This document shows, one piece after another, positions 1 to 4,642 of a stretch of 12,237 nt of DNA. Made by a program: the position numbers and the translations under genes. The stretch is from positions 1 through 12,237 of the forward strand of contig JAZNIS010000028.1 in assembly GCA_045577635.1 (NCBI GenBank). Reading direction: 5' to 3'. Source of the stretch: UBA6345 sp045577635 (lineage in GTDB: Bacteria; Bacillota; Clostridia; Christensenellales; UBA1242). The stretch's first letter is position 1; each line of letters begins with the position of its first letter. The notes below the pieces were generated by a model. That model was not told the origin of the DNA and ran no database searches. It was given only the letters and a program-made list of their open reading frames with translations.

Positions 1-93
1 TGCAGCAGTTAAGGTAGTTTTACCGTGGTCAACGTGACCGATTGTACCAACGTTAACGTGTGGTTTTGTTCTTTCATATTTAGCTTTAGCCAT
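1..93 (-). CDS. tuf: Elongation factor Tu, N-terminal fragment (cut by window edge)
   Basis: EF-Tu is the GTPase that carries aminoacyl-tRNA to the ribosomal A site. Only the first 31 codons are in the window. The translation begins MAKAKYERTKPHVNVGTIGH and continues into the P-loop GHVDHGKT at residues 19-26, which is the EF-Tu G1 motif that binds the nucleotide phosphates. The start codon is well supported: GGAGGA lies at 103-108, 9 bases upstream, and the N-terminus matches the family start. It is the last visible gene of the str operon, 36 bases after the fusA stop, with no terminator or clear promoter in that gap, so it is probably co-transcribed with fusA. The rest of the gene lies beyond base 1. 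The identification is secure because the G1 motif with His-Val-Asp-His distinguishes EF-Tu from EF-G (His-Ile-Asp-Ala). Confidence 0.97.
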   Translation of the reverse strand, partial: MAKAKYERTKPHVNVGTIGHVDHGKTTLTAA

Positions 94-129
94 TATTTAT
101 TTTCCTCCTACAATTAAATTTTTAAATAA

Positions 130-2208
130 TTAGGCTTTTTGTCTATCGCCGATAATTTTATCGGAGATATTTCTTGGAACTTCTGCATAGTGAGAGAATT
201 CCATATTATAAGTACCTCTGCCTTGTGTTAAACTTCTTAGGTCTGTTGCATAACCGAACATTTCACCTAGAGGAATTTGGGCATTGATAACTTGTAACCC
301 GTTTACCATATCGGTACCTGTAACCATACCACGACGACGGTTAATGTTACCCATTACATCGCCTAGATATTCGTCAGGCATTTCAACTTCAACCTTCATA
401 ATTGGTTCAAGTAAAACTGGATCTGCTTTTCTAGCACCTTCTTTAAATGCCATAGAACCAGCAATTTTGAATGCCATTTCTGAAGAGTCAACATCGTGAT
501 AAGAACCATCATACAATGTTACTTTGAAGTCAACGGTTTCATAACCAGCAAGTACACCTGTTTGACTTGCTTCTTTAATACCATTGTTAATAGGTTCAAT
601 GTATTCTTTAGGAATAACACCACCAACAATGTTATTAACAAATTCATAACCTTTACCAGGTTCTTGTGGTTCAAGTTTAATACGGCAGTGACCATATTGT
701 CCTTTACCACCAGATTGTTTAATATATTTACCTTCAGCTTCAATTGCTTTACGGATTGTTTCACGGTAAGCAACTTGTGGAGCACCAACATTAGCTTGAA
801 CTTTAAATTCACGAAGCAGACGGTCAACAATAATTTCTAAGTGTAATTCACCCATACCTGCAATAATTGTTTGACCAGTTTCTTGATCGGTATAGGTTTT
901 GAATGATGGATCTTCTTCAGCTAGTTTAATAAGTGCAAGAATCATTTTTTCTTGGCTTGCTTTGTCTTTAGGTTCAATAGCAACACGAATAACTGGATCT
1001 GGGAATTCCATACTTTCAAGAGTAATAGGTTTGCTTGGATCGCAAAGAGTTTCACCTGTTGTTGTATCTTTTAAGCCAACAATAGCAACAATGTCACCAG
1101 CATAAGCTTCTTCAATTTCGGTACGGTTATTAGAGTGCATTCTAATTAAACGACCAACTCTTTCTTTTTTATCTTTGTTTGTGTTGTAAACATAACTACC
1201 AGCAGTAATTTTACCACTATAAACACGGAAGAATGTAAGTTTTCCAACAAATGGATCTGACATAATTTTGAATGCTAAACCAGCAAATGGAGCATCGTCA
1301 TTACTTTCACGAACTTCTTCTTCTTGAGTTTTAGGATTTGTTCCTTTAATAGCAGCAATATCTGTAGGAGCAGGCATATAGTCAACAATTGCATCTAATA
1401 ATTTTTGAATACCTTTGTTTCCTAAAGCTGTACCACAGCAAGCTGGGAAAATGTTCATGTTAATTGTACCAATTCTGATACCTTTTTTGATATCTGCAAT
1501 TGAAAGTTCTTCACCAGAGAAGAATTTTTCAAGTAATGCATCATCTTGTTCAGCAGCGATTTCAACAAGTTCGCTACGATATTTAGCTGCTTGAGCTTGA
1601 TATTCGGCAGGGATATCGGTAACTTCAATATCTGTACCTAAATCATTTTTGTAGAAATATGCTTTGTTTTCTACTAAGTCAATAATTCCTTGGAATGTTT
1701 CAGCAGCACCAATAGGAATTTGAATAGGAACTGCATTTGAACCAAGACGAGTTTTAACTTTTTCAACAACATTGAAGAAGTTAGAATCAGGTCTGTCCAT
1801 TTTATTAACGAAAATCATTCTTGGAACACGATATTTATCAGCTTGTCTCCAAACTTTTTCACTTTGTGGTTGAACACCTTCACGAGCAGAGAATACTGCA
1901 ACGGAACCGTCTAATACCTTTAAGCTTCTTTCAACTTCAATTGTGAAGTCAACGTGTCCAGGAGTGTCAATAATGTTAATTTGGTGATTTTTCCAGAAAG
2001 TTGTTGTAGCAGCACTGGTAATTGTAATTCCTCTTTCTTGTTCTTGAGCCATCCAGTCCATTGTTGCAGCACCATCGTGTACTTCACCAATTTTGTGGGT
2101 TTTACCAGAGAAATATAAAATTCTTTCTGATGTGGTTGTTTTACCAGCATCAATGTGAGCCATGATACCAACATTTCTGTATTTTTCAATTGGAGTTTGT
2201 CTAGGCAT
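130..2208 (-). CDS. fusA: Elongation factor G, translocation GTPase
   Basis: EF-G drives movement of mRNA and tRNAs through the ribosome after peptide-bond formation and, with ribosome recycling factor, splits used ribosomes. The 692-residue length is normal for the family. GTPase motifs are complete: AHIDAGKT at 17-24 (G1), RGITI at 59-63 (switch I), DTPGHVDF at 81-88 (G3) and NKMD at 135-138 (G4). The beta-barrel domain II, domain III, the tRNA-mimicking domain IV (containing GGVIPKEYI) and C-terminal domain V follow in the usual order. A GGGAGA ribosome binding site at 2218-2223 sits 9 bases before the ATG. The gene starts 21 bases after rpsG and is followed by tuf, the classic str operon order. 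No truncation, frameshift or second copy is visible. Some variants of the family (FusB-protected or EF-G2 paralogues) exist, but the operon position and complete motifs point to the main housekeeping EF-G. Confidence 0.98.
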   Translation of the reverse strand: MPRQTPIEKYRNVGIMAHIDAGKTTTSERILYFSGKTHKIGEVHDGAATMDWMAQEQERGITITSAATTTFWKNHQINIIDTPGHVDFTIEVERSLKVLDGSVAVFSAREGVQPQSEKVWRQADKYRVPRMIFVNKMDRPDSNFFNVVEKVKTRLGSNAVPIQIPIGAAETFQGIIDLVENKAYFYKNDLGTDIEVTDIPAEYQAQAAKYRSELVEIAAEQDDALLEKFFSGEELSIADIKKGIRIGTINMNIFPACCGTALGNKGIQKLLDAIVDYMPAPTDIAAIKGTNPKTQEEEVRESNDDAPFAGLAFKIMSDPFVGKLTFFRVYSGKITAGSYVYNTNKDKKERVGRLIRMHSNNRTEIEEAYAGDIVAIVGLKDTTTGETLCDPSKPITLESMEFPDPVIRVAIEPKDKASQEKMILALIKLAEEDPSFKTYTDQETGQTIIAGMGELHLEIIVDRLLREFKVQANVGAPQVAYRETIRKAIEAEGKYIKQSGGKGQYGHCRIKLEPQEPGKGYEFVNNIVGGVIPKEYIEPINNGIKEASQTGVLAGYETVDFKVTLYDGSYHDVDSSEMAFKIAGSMAFKEGARKADPVLLEPIMKVEVEMPDEYLGDVMGNINRRRGMVTGTDMVNGLQVINAQIPLGEMFGYATDLRSLTQGRGTYNMEFSHYAEVPRNISDKIIGDRQKA

Positions 2209-2229
2209 AATATCTTTTCTCCCTTAATC

Positions 2230-2700
2230 TTACCAACGATAGTGTGCGAAAGCTTTGTTACTTTCTGCCATTCTATGCACATCGTCTTTCTTTTTATATG
2301 CCCCACCAGCATTATTATAAGCATCCATAATTTCTGCGGCAAGTTTTTCTTTCATTGTTCTTTCATTTCTTTTTCTTGCATAGGTTACTAACCAACGGAT
2401 TGCAAGAGTTTGTCTTCTTTCTGGACTAACTTCAATAGGAACTTGATAGTTTGAACCACCAACTCTTCTTGCTTTAGTTTCCAAAACAGGTTTTAAATTT
2501 TCTAATGCTTGCATAAAATATTCGTTTGCTTCTGAACCAGTTTTTTCTTGGATAATATCAAAAGCACCATAAACAACATTTTGTGCAACAGATTTTTTAC
2601 CATCTAACATAACTTGGTTAACAAGTTTTGTGATAACAACATTGTTATAACGAGGATCTGGTAAAACATCTCTTTTAGGTGCACCGCCTCTTCTTGGCAT
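2230..2700 (-). CDS. rpsG: 30S ribosomal protein S7
   Basis: S7 (uS7) is a primary 16S rRNA binder that nucleates assembly of the 30S head and lines the E site. The 156-residue length is standard. The start MPRRGGAPKR, the central segment with ETKARRVGGSNYQVPIEV near residues 75-92, the following ERRQTLAIRWLV, and the final AHYRW are all typical S7 blocks. The C-terminal YRW is common in Bacillota. A perfect AAGGAGGA Shine-Dalgarno at 2708-2715 lies 7 bases before the ATG and fixes the start. It follows rpsL by 46 bases and precedes fusA by 21 bases, so it is the second gene of the str operon. In E. coli S7 represses its own operon by binding the S12-S7 intercistronic RNA. The gap here is short, and I see no matching structure in it. 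Confidence 0.98.
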   Translation of the reverse strand: MPRRGGAPKRDVLPDPRYNNVVITKLVNQVMLDGKKSVAQNVVYGAFDIIQEKTGSEANEYFMQALENLKPVLETKARRVGGSNYQVPIEVSPERRQTLAIRWLVTYARKRNERTMKEKLAAEIMDAYNNAGGAYKKKDDVHRMAESNKAFAHYRW

Positions 2701-2746
2701 TGAAATGTCCTCCTTGTATGTTTTTATATAAAATTTTGATTAATTA

Positions 2747-3118
2747 CTATTTAGCTTTTTTAGCGCCATATTTGCTACGACCTTGTTTACGTTTAGCAAC
2801 TCCTGAAGCATCAAGTGTGCCACGGATAACATGATAACGTACACCAGGTAAATCTCTAACACGACCACCGCGAATTAATACTACACTGTGTTCTTGCAAG
2901 TTGTGTCCTTCACCAGGAATATAAACTGTACCTTCTTGACCATTGCTTAATCTAACACGGCAAATTTTACGAAGAGCTGAGTTAGGTTTTTTAGGTGTTG
3001 TTGTTGTAACTGATAAACAAACACCTCTTTTTTGAGGATTTTGGTCTAATGCAGGAACAGTAGATTTGGTTACTTGACTTTTTCTACCTTGCTTTACTAA
3101 TTGATTAATAGTAGGCAT
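2747..3118 (-). CDS. rpsL: 30S ribosomal protein S12
   Basis: S12 (uS12) lines the decoding centre of the small subunit and affects reading accuracy. At 123 residues it has the E. coli-like length and lacks the roughly 15-residue N-terminal insertion seen in Bacillus. Recognisable blocks are PALDQNPQKRGVC (22-34), TPKKPNSALRK (41-51), GEGHNLQEHSV (69-79) and GGRVRDLPGVRYH (84-96). Lys43 and the methylthiolated-Asp position (Asp89) are present. Two oddities stand out: residue 88 is Arg instead of the near-universal Lys, and residues 34-37 read C-L-S-V where most bacteria have C-T-R-V. The start is supported by AAGGAGG at 3126-3132, 7 bases before the ATG. It is the first gene of the str operon and is preceded by a long leader with strong RNA-folding potential that may control it. 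Lys88Arg is a known streptomycin-resistance change in Mycobacterium tuberculosis, so low streptomycin sensitivity is inferred. Confidence 0.98.
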   Translation of the reverse strand: MPTINQLVKQGRKSQVTKSTVPALDQNPQKRGVCLSVTTTTPKKPNSALRKICRVRLSNGQEGTVYIPGEGHNLQEHSVVLIRGGRVRDLPGVRYHVIRGTLDASGVAKRKQGRSKYGAKKAK

Positions 3119-3151
3119 TACTTTTCCTCCTTAAAGAAGTAATAACATTTT

Positions 3152-3316
3152 TTAGGTAATTGCTTTCAACCCAAAGCATACCTAATAACGGGTTGTTGCC
3201 TAGCACTTTAAACACTTTGTTAGATACTCCAAAATGTTTGAGTATATTATACGGCAACTAGCAAAACCTTAATTTTTCACACCAAAAATAATGTTTTGCC
3301 GCTTAATAAAGTGCCA
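3152..3316 (-). promoter_or_regulatory. Candidate structured RNA leader of the str operon
   Basis: The transcript before rpsL can form a nested set of helices on the minus strand. P1 (10 bp, one G-U) pairs 3316-3307 with 3210-3201. Inside it, P2 is a long hairpin: 3300-3293 with 3267-3260 (8 bp, one G-U), then an A-G mismatch, then 3291-3284 with 3277-3269 (8 bp, one bulge), capped by the loop GGUGUG. P3 pairs AUACUC 3245-3240 with GAGUAU 3229-3224. The strand between P2 and P3 carries GUUGCC (3258-3253), which is complementary to GGCAAC (3200-3195) just after P1, a possible pseudoknot. P5 then pairs 3185-3179 with 3158-3152 and, past a 2-base bulge, 3178-3173 with 3166-3161, with loop GGGUUG. 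No U-tract follows P5, so any control would probably act on translation. Pairings are read by eye; the function and RNA class are unknown. Confidence 0.55.
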
Positions 3317-3337
3317 TTTTACTTAATTTAGACGGTA

Positions 3338-3355
3338 AAAAAAGACCACTTTTTT
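3338..3355 (-). other. AU-rich hairpin with U-run in the early str leader
   Basis: On the minus strand AAAAAAG (3355-3349), loop UGGU, and CUUUUUU (3344-3338) form a 7-bp hairpin, with one more U after it. It would sit about 17-35 bases after the inferred transcription start. It has only one G-C pair, so it is much weaker than the other terminators in this window. It could be a pause site or chance A/T-run complementarity. Confidence 0.25.
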
Positions 3356-3378
3356 AAGCATACTATAATACGATAATT

Positions 3379-3407
3379 ATATTAACATTAAAGTTATAAA
3401 AAGTCAA
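3379..3407 (-). promoter_or_regulatory. Probable promoter of the str operon
   Basis: TTGACT (3402-3407 on the minus strand, five of six matches to the -35 consensus) is 17 bases from TAATAT (3379-3384, four of six matches to the -10 consensus). A full TATAAT overlaps at 3376-3381, but with 20-base spacing. The site lies just downstream of the hicB terminator, which isolates it from upstream transcription. The start point would be near 3372, giving an rpsL leader of about 250 bases. Confidence 0.55.
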
Positions 3408-3418
3408 TAAAAAAATAC

Positions 3419-3445
3419 AAAAAAATAGTGCTTAAAAAAGCACTA
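3419..3445 (-). terminator. Intrinsic terminator after the hicB-like gene
   Basis: Ten bases after the stop codon of the HicB-like gene, UAGUGCUU and AAGCACUA form an 8-bp perfect stem (3426-3433 with 3438-3445) with a 4-base loop. Seven U residues follow (3425-3419). This is a strong rho-independent terminator and separates the small-gene cassette from the str operon. The stem is symmetrical, but only the minus strand has the immediately following U-run in the expected place after a gene. Confidence 0.9.
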
Positions 3446-3455
3446 AATTTAATCA

Positions 3456-3734
3456 TTACACTGCCCTATTTTTATCATCTAGTTTGCTTTCTACTAAAAC
3501 AACTAAATTTTTAGGGTACATATCTATCATTTGCTCAAAAGGTGTTGCTTCCGGAATTTCTACATCGTAAGAAAAAGCACACTCTAAATATTTATTTAAA
3601 TAATCTTGTGCAGTATTAACTGCTTCTTCAACTGTTTTACCTTCTGCAAAAACCTCAATATCAAACATAGCAATTGTATATTGATTTTCTGTTTCATCAA
3701 AGAATAAAACTGCAGGATAAACAAACTTCTTCAT
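3456..3734 (-). CDS. Solitary HicB-like (HicB antitoxin fold) protein
   Basis: The 92-residue protein resembles the HicB antitoxin N-terminal domain, a degraded RNase H-like fold that blocks HicA toxin. The family signature is visible in order: YPAVLFF near residues 6-12, acidic DETENQY turn, strand with a D-x-E-x-F-A-E-G turn (25-32), then KTVEEAVNTAQDYLNKYLE (33-51), and the I-P-E-A-T-P tail motif (60-65). HicB proteins often carry a C-terminal DNA-binding ribbon-helix-helix or HTH domain, but the 27 residues left here look too short for one. No HicA (a small double-stranded-RNA-binding-fold toxin with a conserved His) is encoded next to it in this window, so this is probably an orphan HicB-like protein rather than a working toxin-antitoxin pair. 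The start has GGAG at 3740-3743, 5 bases before ATG. It has its own candidate promoter and a strong terminator. Fold assignment is fairly safe; function is inferred. Confidence 0.75.
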   Translation of the reverse strand: MKKFVYPAVLFFDETENQYTIAMFDIEVFAEGKTVEEAVNTAQDYLNKYLECAFSYDVEIPEATPFEQMIDMYPKNLVVLVESKLDDKNRAV

Positions 3735-3763
3735 ACAATCTCCAAAATTCTTTCTACTTTATA

Positions 3764-3792
3764 AGTTTATCACATACAAAATTTTTTGTAAA
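3764..3792 (-). promoter_or_regulatory. Candidate promoter of the hicB-like gene
   Basis: TTTACA (3787-3792, five of six to -35) and TAAACT (3764-3769, four of six to -10) are 17 bases apart on the minus strand. TG precedes the -10 with one base between (extended -10 pattern). The start would be near 3757, giving a leader of about 22 bases. The A/T-rich context makes chance matches likely, so confidence is moderate. Confidence 0.45.
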
Positions 3793-3824
3793 ATAATTGT
3801 AAAGTGTTTTTTGTGGAATAAATC

Positions 3825-3890
3825 GCTAAAAATCTAGCATTTTAGCAACATTTTTAATTTTAATATATAAATTTAGATTTTAAAATGCTA
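3825..3890 (-). repeat. Inverted repeats with alternative pairing after the 88-codon gene
   Basis: A perfect 10-bp inverted repeat pairs 3835-3844 with 3881-3890 (minus strand reads TAGCATTTTA then TAAAATGCTA), 36 bases apart. The second arm overlaps a second inverted repeat, GCTAAAA with TTTTAGC (3825-3831 with 3840-3846, 8-base loop). The two cannot form together. No U-run follows either, so this is not a standard terminator. It starts one base after the stop codon of the 88-codon gene, so it may protect or shape that mRNA end. Confidence 0.45.
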
Positions 3891-3891
3891 T

Positions 3892-4158
3892 TTAGAATGA
3901 AAGCCCCCTGCCGTTAGCCGCCGTATTAACTGCTTCTGGATTAGATTTTTCTAATTTAGCTGCCCTTGATTTAAAATCGTTATATAAAAGTTCAGCTCTT
4001 TTTTTAGCTGAATCACTACTAAATTCTTGTTTTACTCTATTTGTTTCGGAATCAAATGTAAATGAAGACATACCATCGGCTGTTTCAAAACCTAATTCAC
4101 TTGTTGGAAGTCCTTTTCCTTTTAAATAAACATCCATATCTTTAATTAAATCTGCCAT
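3892..4158 (-). CDS. Small protein of unknown function (88 aa)
   Basis: I do not recognise this protein. It is soluble-looking, with no signal peptide or membrane segment. It begins MADLIKDMDVY, followed by a segment rich in Gly, Ser and Thr (residues 14-37) and a charged, probably helical stretch about 40-72 (SAKKRAELLYNDFKSRAAKL). The tail, residues 73-88, has Asn, Ala and Gly (NTAANGRGLSF). The gene is credible because AAGGAG (4167-4172) sits 8 bases before the ATG, and a strong extended -10 promoter lies 46 bases upstream of the start. Its first 11 residues share the pattern MAxLhxDMxxY with the 70-codon gene just upstream, suggesting a common origin or a shared N-terminal signal. The last codons lie in a short G+C-rich patch (3904-3923), unlike the rest of this AT-rich gene. 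Confidence 0.75.
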   Translation of the reverse strand: MADLIKDMDVYLKGKGLPTSELGFETADGMSSFTFDSETNRVKQEFSSDSAKKRAELLYNDFKSRAAKLEKSNPEAVNTAANGRGLSF

Positions 4159-4203
4159 TATAAAATCTCCTTAATTATTAGGTAAATATAACTCCACATC
4201 GCA

Positions 4204-4232
4204 ATTATAACACAAAACAAAAAAAGAAGCAA
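4204..4232 (-). promoter_or_regulatory. Promoter of the 88-codon gene
   Basis: A perfect TATAAT (4204-4209, minus strand) is preceded by TG with one base between, giving a full extended -10. TTGCTT (4227-4232) lies 17 bases upstream as a weak -35 (three of six). The -35 is made of bases in the terminator stem of the preceding gene, so terminator and promoter overlap. The start would be near 4197, about 38 bases before the ATG. Confidence 0.75.
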
Positions 4233-4248
4233 AAACTTTGCTTCTTTT
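4219..4248 (-). terminator. Intrinsic terminator of the 70-codon gene
   Basis: AAAAGAAGCAAA (minus strand, 4248-4237) pairs with TTTGCTTCTTTT (4233-4222) across a GTT loop, giving a perfect 12-bp stem. The U-run continues to 4219. It begins 15 bases after the stop codon. The outer A-U pairs overlap the U-run, as is common in intrinsic terminators. Confidence 0.88.
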
Positions 4249-4263
4249 AATTTTTATATATTT

Positions 4264-4476
4264 TTATTGTTTAACCATGCCACCTGGTTGTTTACTTTGT
4301 AAAACGGCAGCTTTACTTTGTTCATATTGTGCTTTTCTGGTTTTAAAATCTTGCAAACCAACTGTTGCAATATTTTGTGTTTGTTTAGATTGATTTTGAG
4401 GGTCCATTTCTGGATTTTGTTCATAAAGAGCTTGAAGAACTTTATAATTACCCATATCATTTACTAATTTTGCCAT
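4264..4476 (-). CDS. Small Gln/Lys-rich protein of unknown function (70 aa)
   Basis: I do not recognise this protein. It is hydrophilic, rich in Gln, Lys and Asn, has no Cys, and has no signal peptide or membrane segment. The first part (MAKLVNDMGNYKVLQALYEQ) looks helical. The middle (residues 22-35) is Gln/Asn/Thr-rich, and residues 41-61 (LQDFKTRKAQYEQSKAAVL) look like a second amphipathic helix before a flexible PGGMVKQ tail. Expression evidence is strong: a near-consensus sigma-A promoter (4538-4566), AAGGAAGG at 4481-4490 shortly before the ATG, and a perfect terminator 15 bases after the stop. It is therefore a separate one-gene transcription unit between rpoC and the next small gene. 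Its N-terminus matches the 88-codon neighbour in the pattern MAxLhxDMxxY. An overlapping ORF in another frame of the same strand lacks a ribosome binding site and is not preferred. Confidence 0.78.
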   Translation of the reverse strand: MAKLVNDMGNYKVLQALYEQNPEMDPQNQSKQTQNIATVGLQDFKTRKAQYEQSKAAVLQSKQPGGMVKQ

Positions 4477-4537
4477 AGTTTTCCTTCCTTTAATTGTAAA
4501 ATTTTTAAAAAACTATTTCCCTTTTCATTACGATTAA

Positions 4538-4566
4538 ATTATAGCAGTTAAGTACCATTTAGTCAA
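4538..4566 (-). promoter_or_regulatory. Strong promoter of the 70-codon gene
   Basis: TTGACT (4561-4566, five of six) and a perfect TATAAT (4538-4543) are separated by exactly 17 bases on the minus strand. This is the best sigma-A-type promoter in the window. It lies just after the rpoBC terminator. The start would be near 4531, leaving a leader of about 54 bases. Confidence 0.88.
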
Positions 4567-4603
4567 TACCCAATTTAACAAAAACAGCTAAATTTTTTAA
4601 AAC

Positions 4604-4633
4604 AAAAAAGCCCCTAAATTTTAGGGACTTTTT
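4604..4633 (-). terminator. Intrinsic terminator of rpoBC
   Basis: Twelve bases after the rpoC stop, AAGTCCCTAA (minus strand, 4630-4621) pairs with TTAGGGGCTT (4617-4608), 10 bp with one G-U and a 3-base loop. A run of six U residues follows, part of it in the stem (4609-4604). It ends the rpoB-rpoC transcript and shows that the str operon here is not simply read through from rpoC. A-residues on the other flank give it some bidirectional character. Confidence 0.9.
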
Positions 4634-4642
4634 ATAATTTAA

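Noticed and set aside
519..830. Minus-strand frame inside fusA (and 1920-2342 spanning fusA and rpsG)
   Set aside because: Out-of-frame readings of EF-G and S7. The translations are Leu/Lys/Val-rich with no family features.
3246..3251. Perfect TATAAT on the minus strand inside the rpsL leader as a promoter
   Set aside because: The bases 16-18 positions upstream (around AATTAA) do not resemble a -35, and there is no TG extension. A better -35/-10 pair lies further upstream. It could still be a weak secondary start that would bypass P1 and P2.
3338..3355. Transcription attenuator in the early str leader
   Set aside because: The AU-only stem with one G-C pair is far weaker than the other terminators in this window, so it is listed only as a low-confidence hairpin.
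3119..3455. A known stable RNA (RNase P RNA, tmRNA, SRP RNA, 6S RNA) or a tRNA in the gap before rpsL
   Set aside because: None of their signature segments (for example the tRNA T-loop, tmRNA ends or RNase P core) is recognisable, and the transcript leads directly into the rpsL ribosome binding site.
4254..4460. 68-codon frame overlapping the 70-codon gene
   Set aside because: It lies in another frame of the same strand, has no ribosome binding site, and its composition reflects AT-rich out-of-frame reading. The 70-codon frame has promoter, Shine-Dalgarno and terminator in register.
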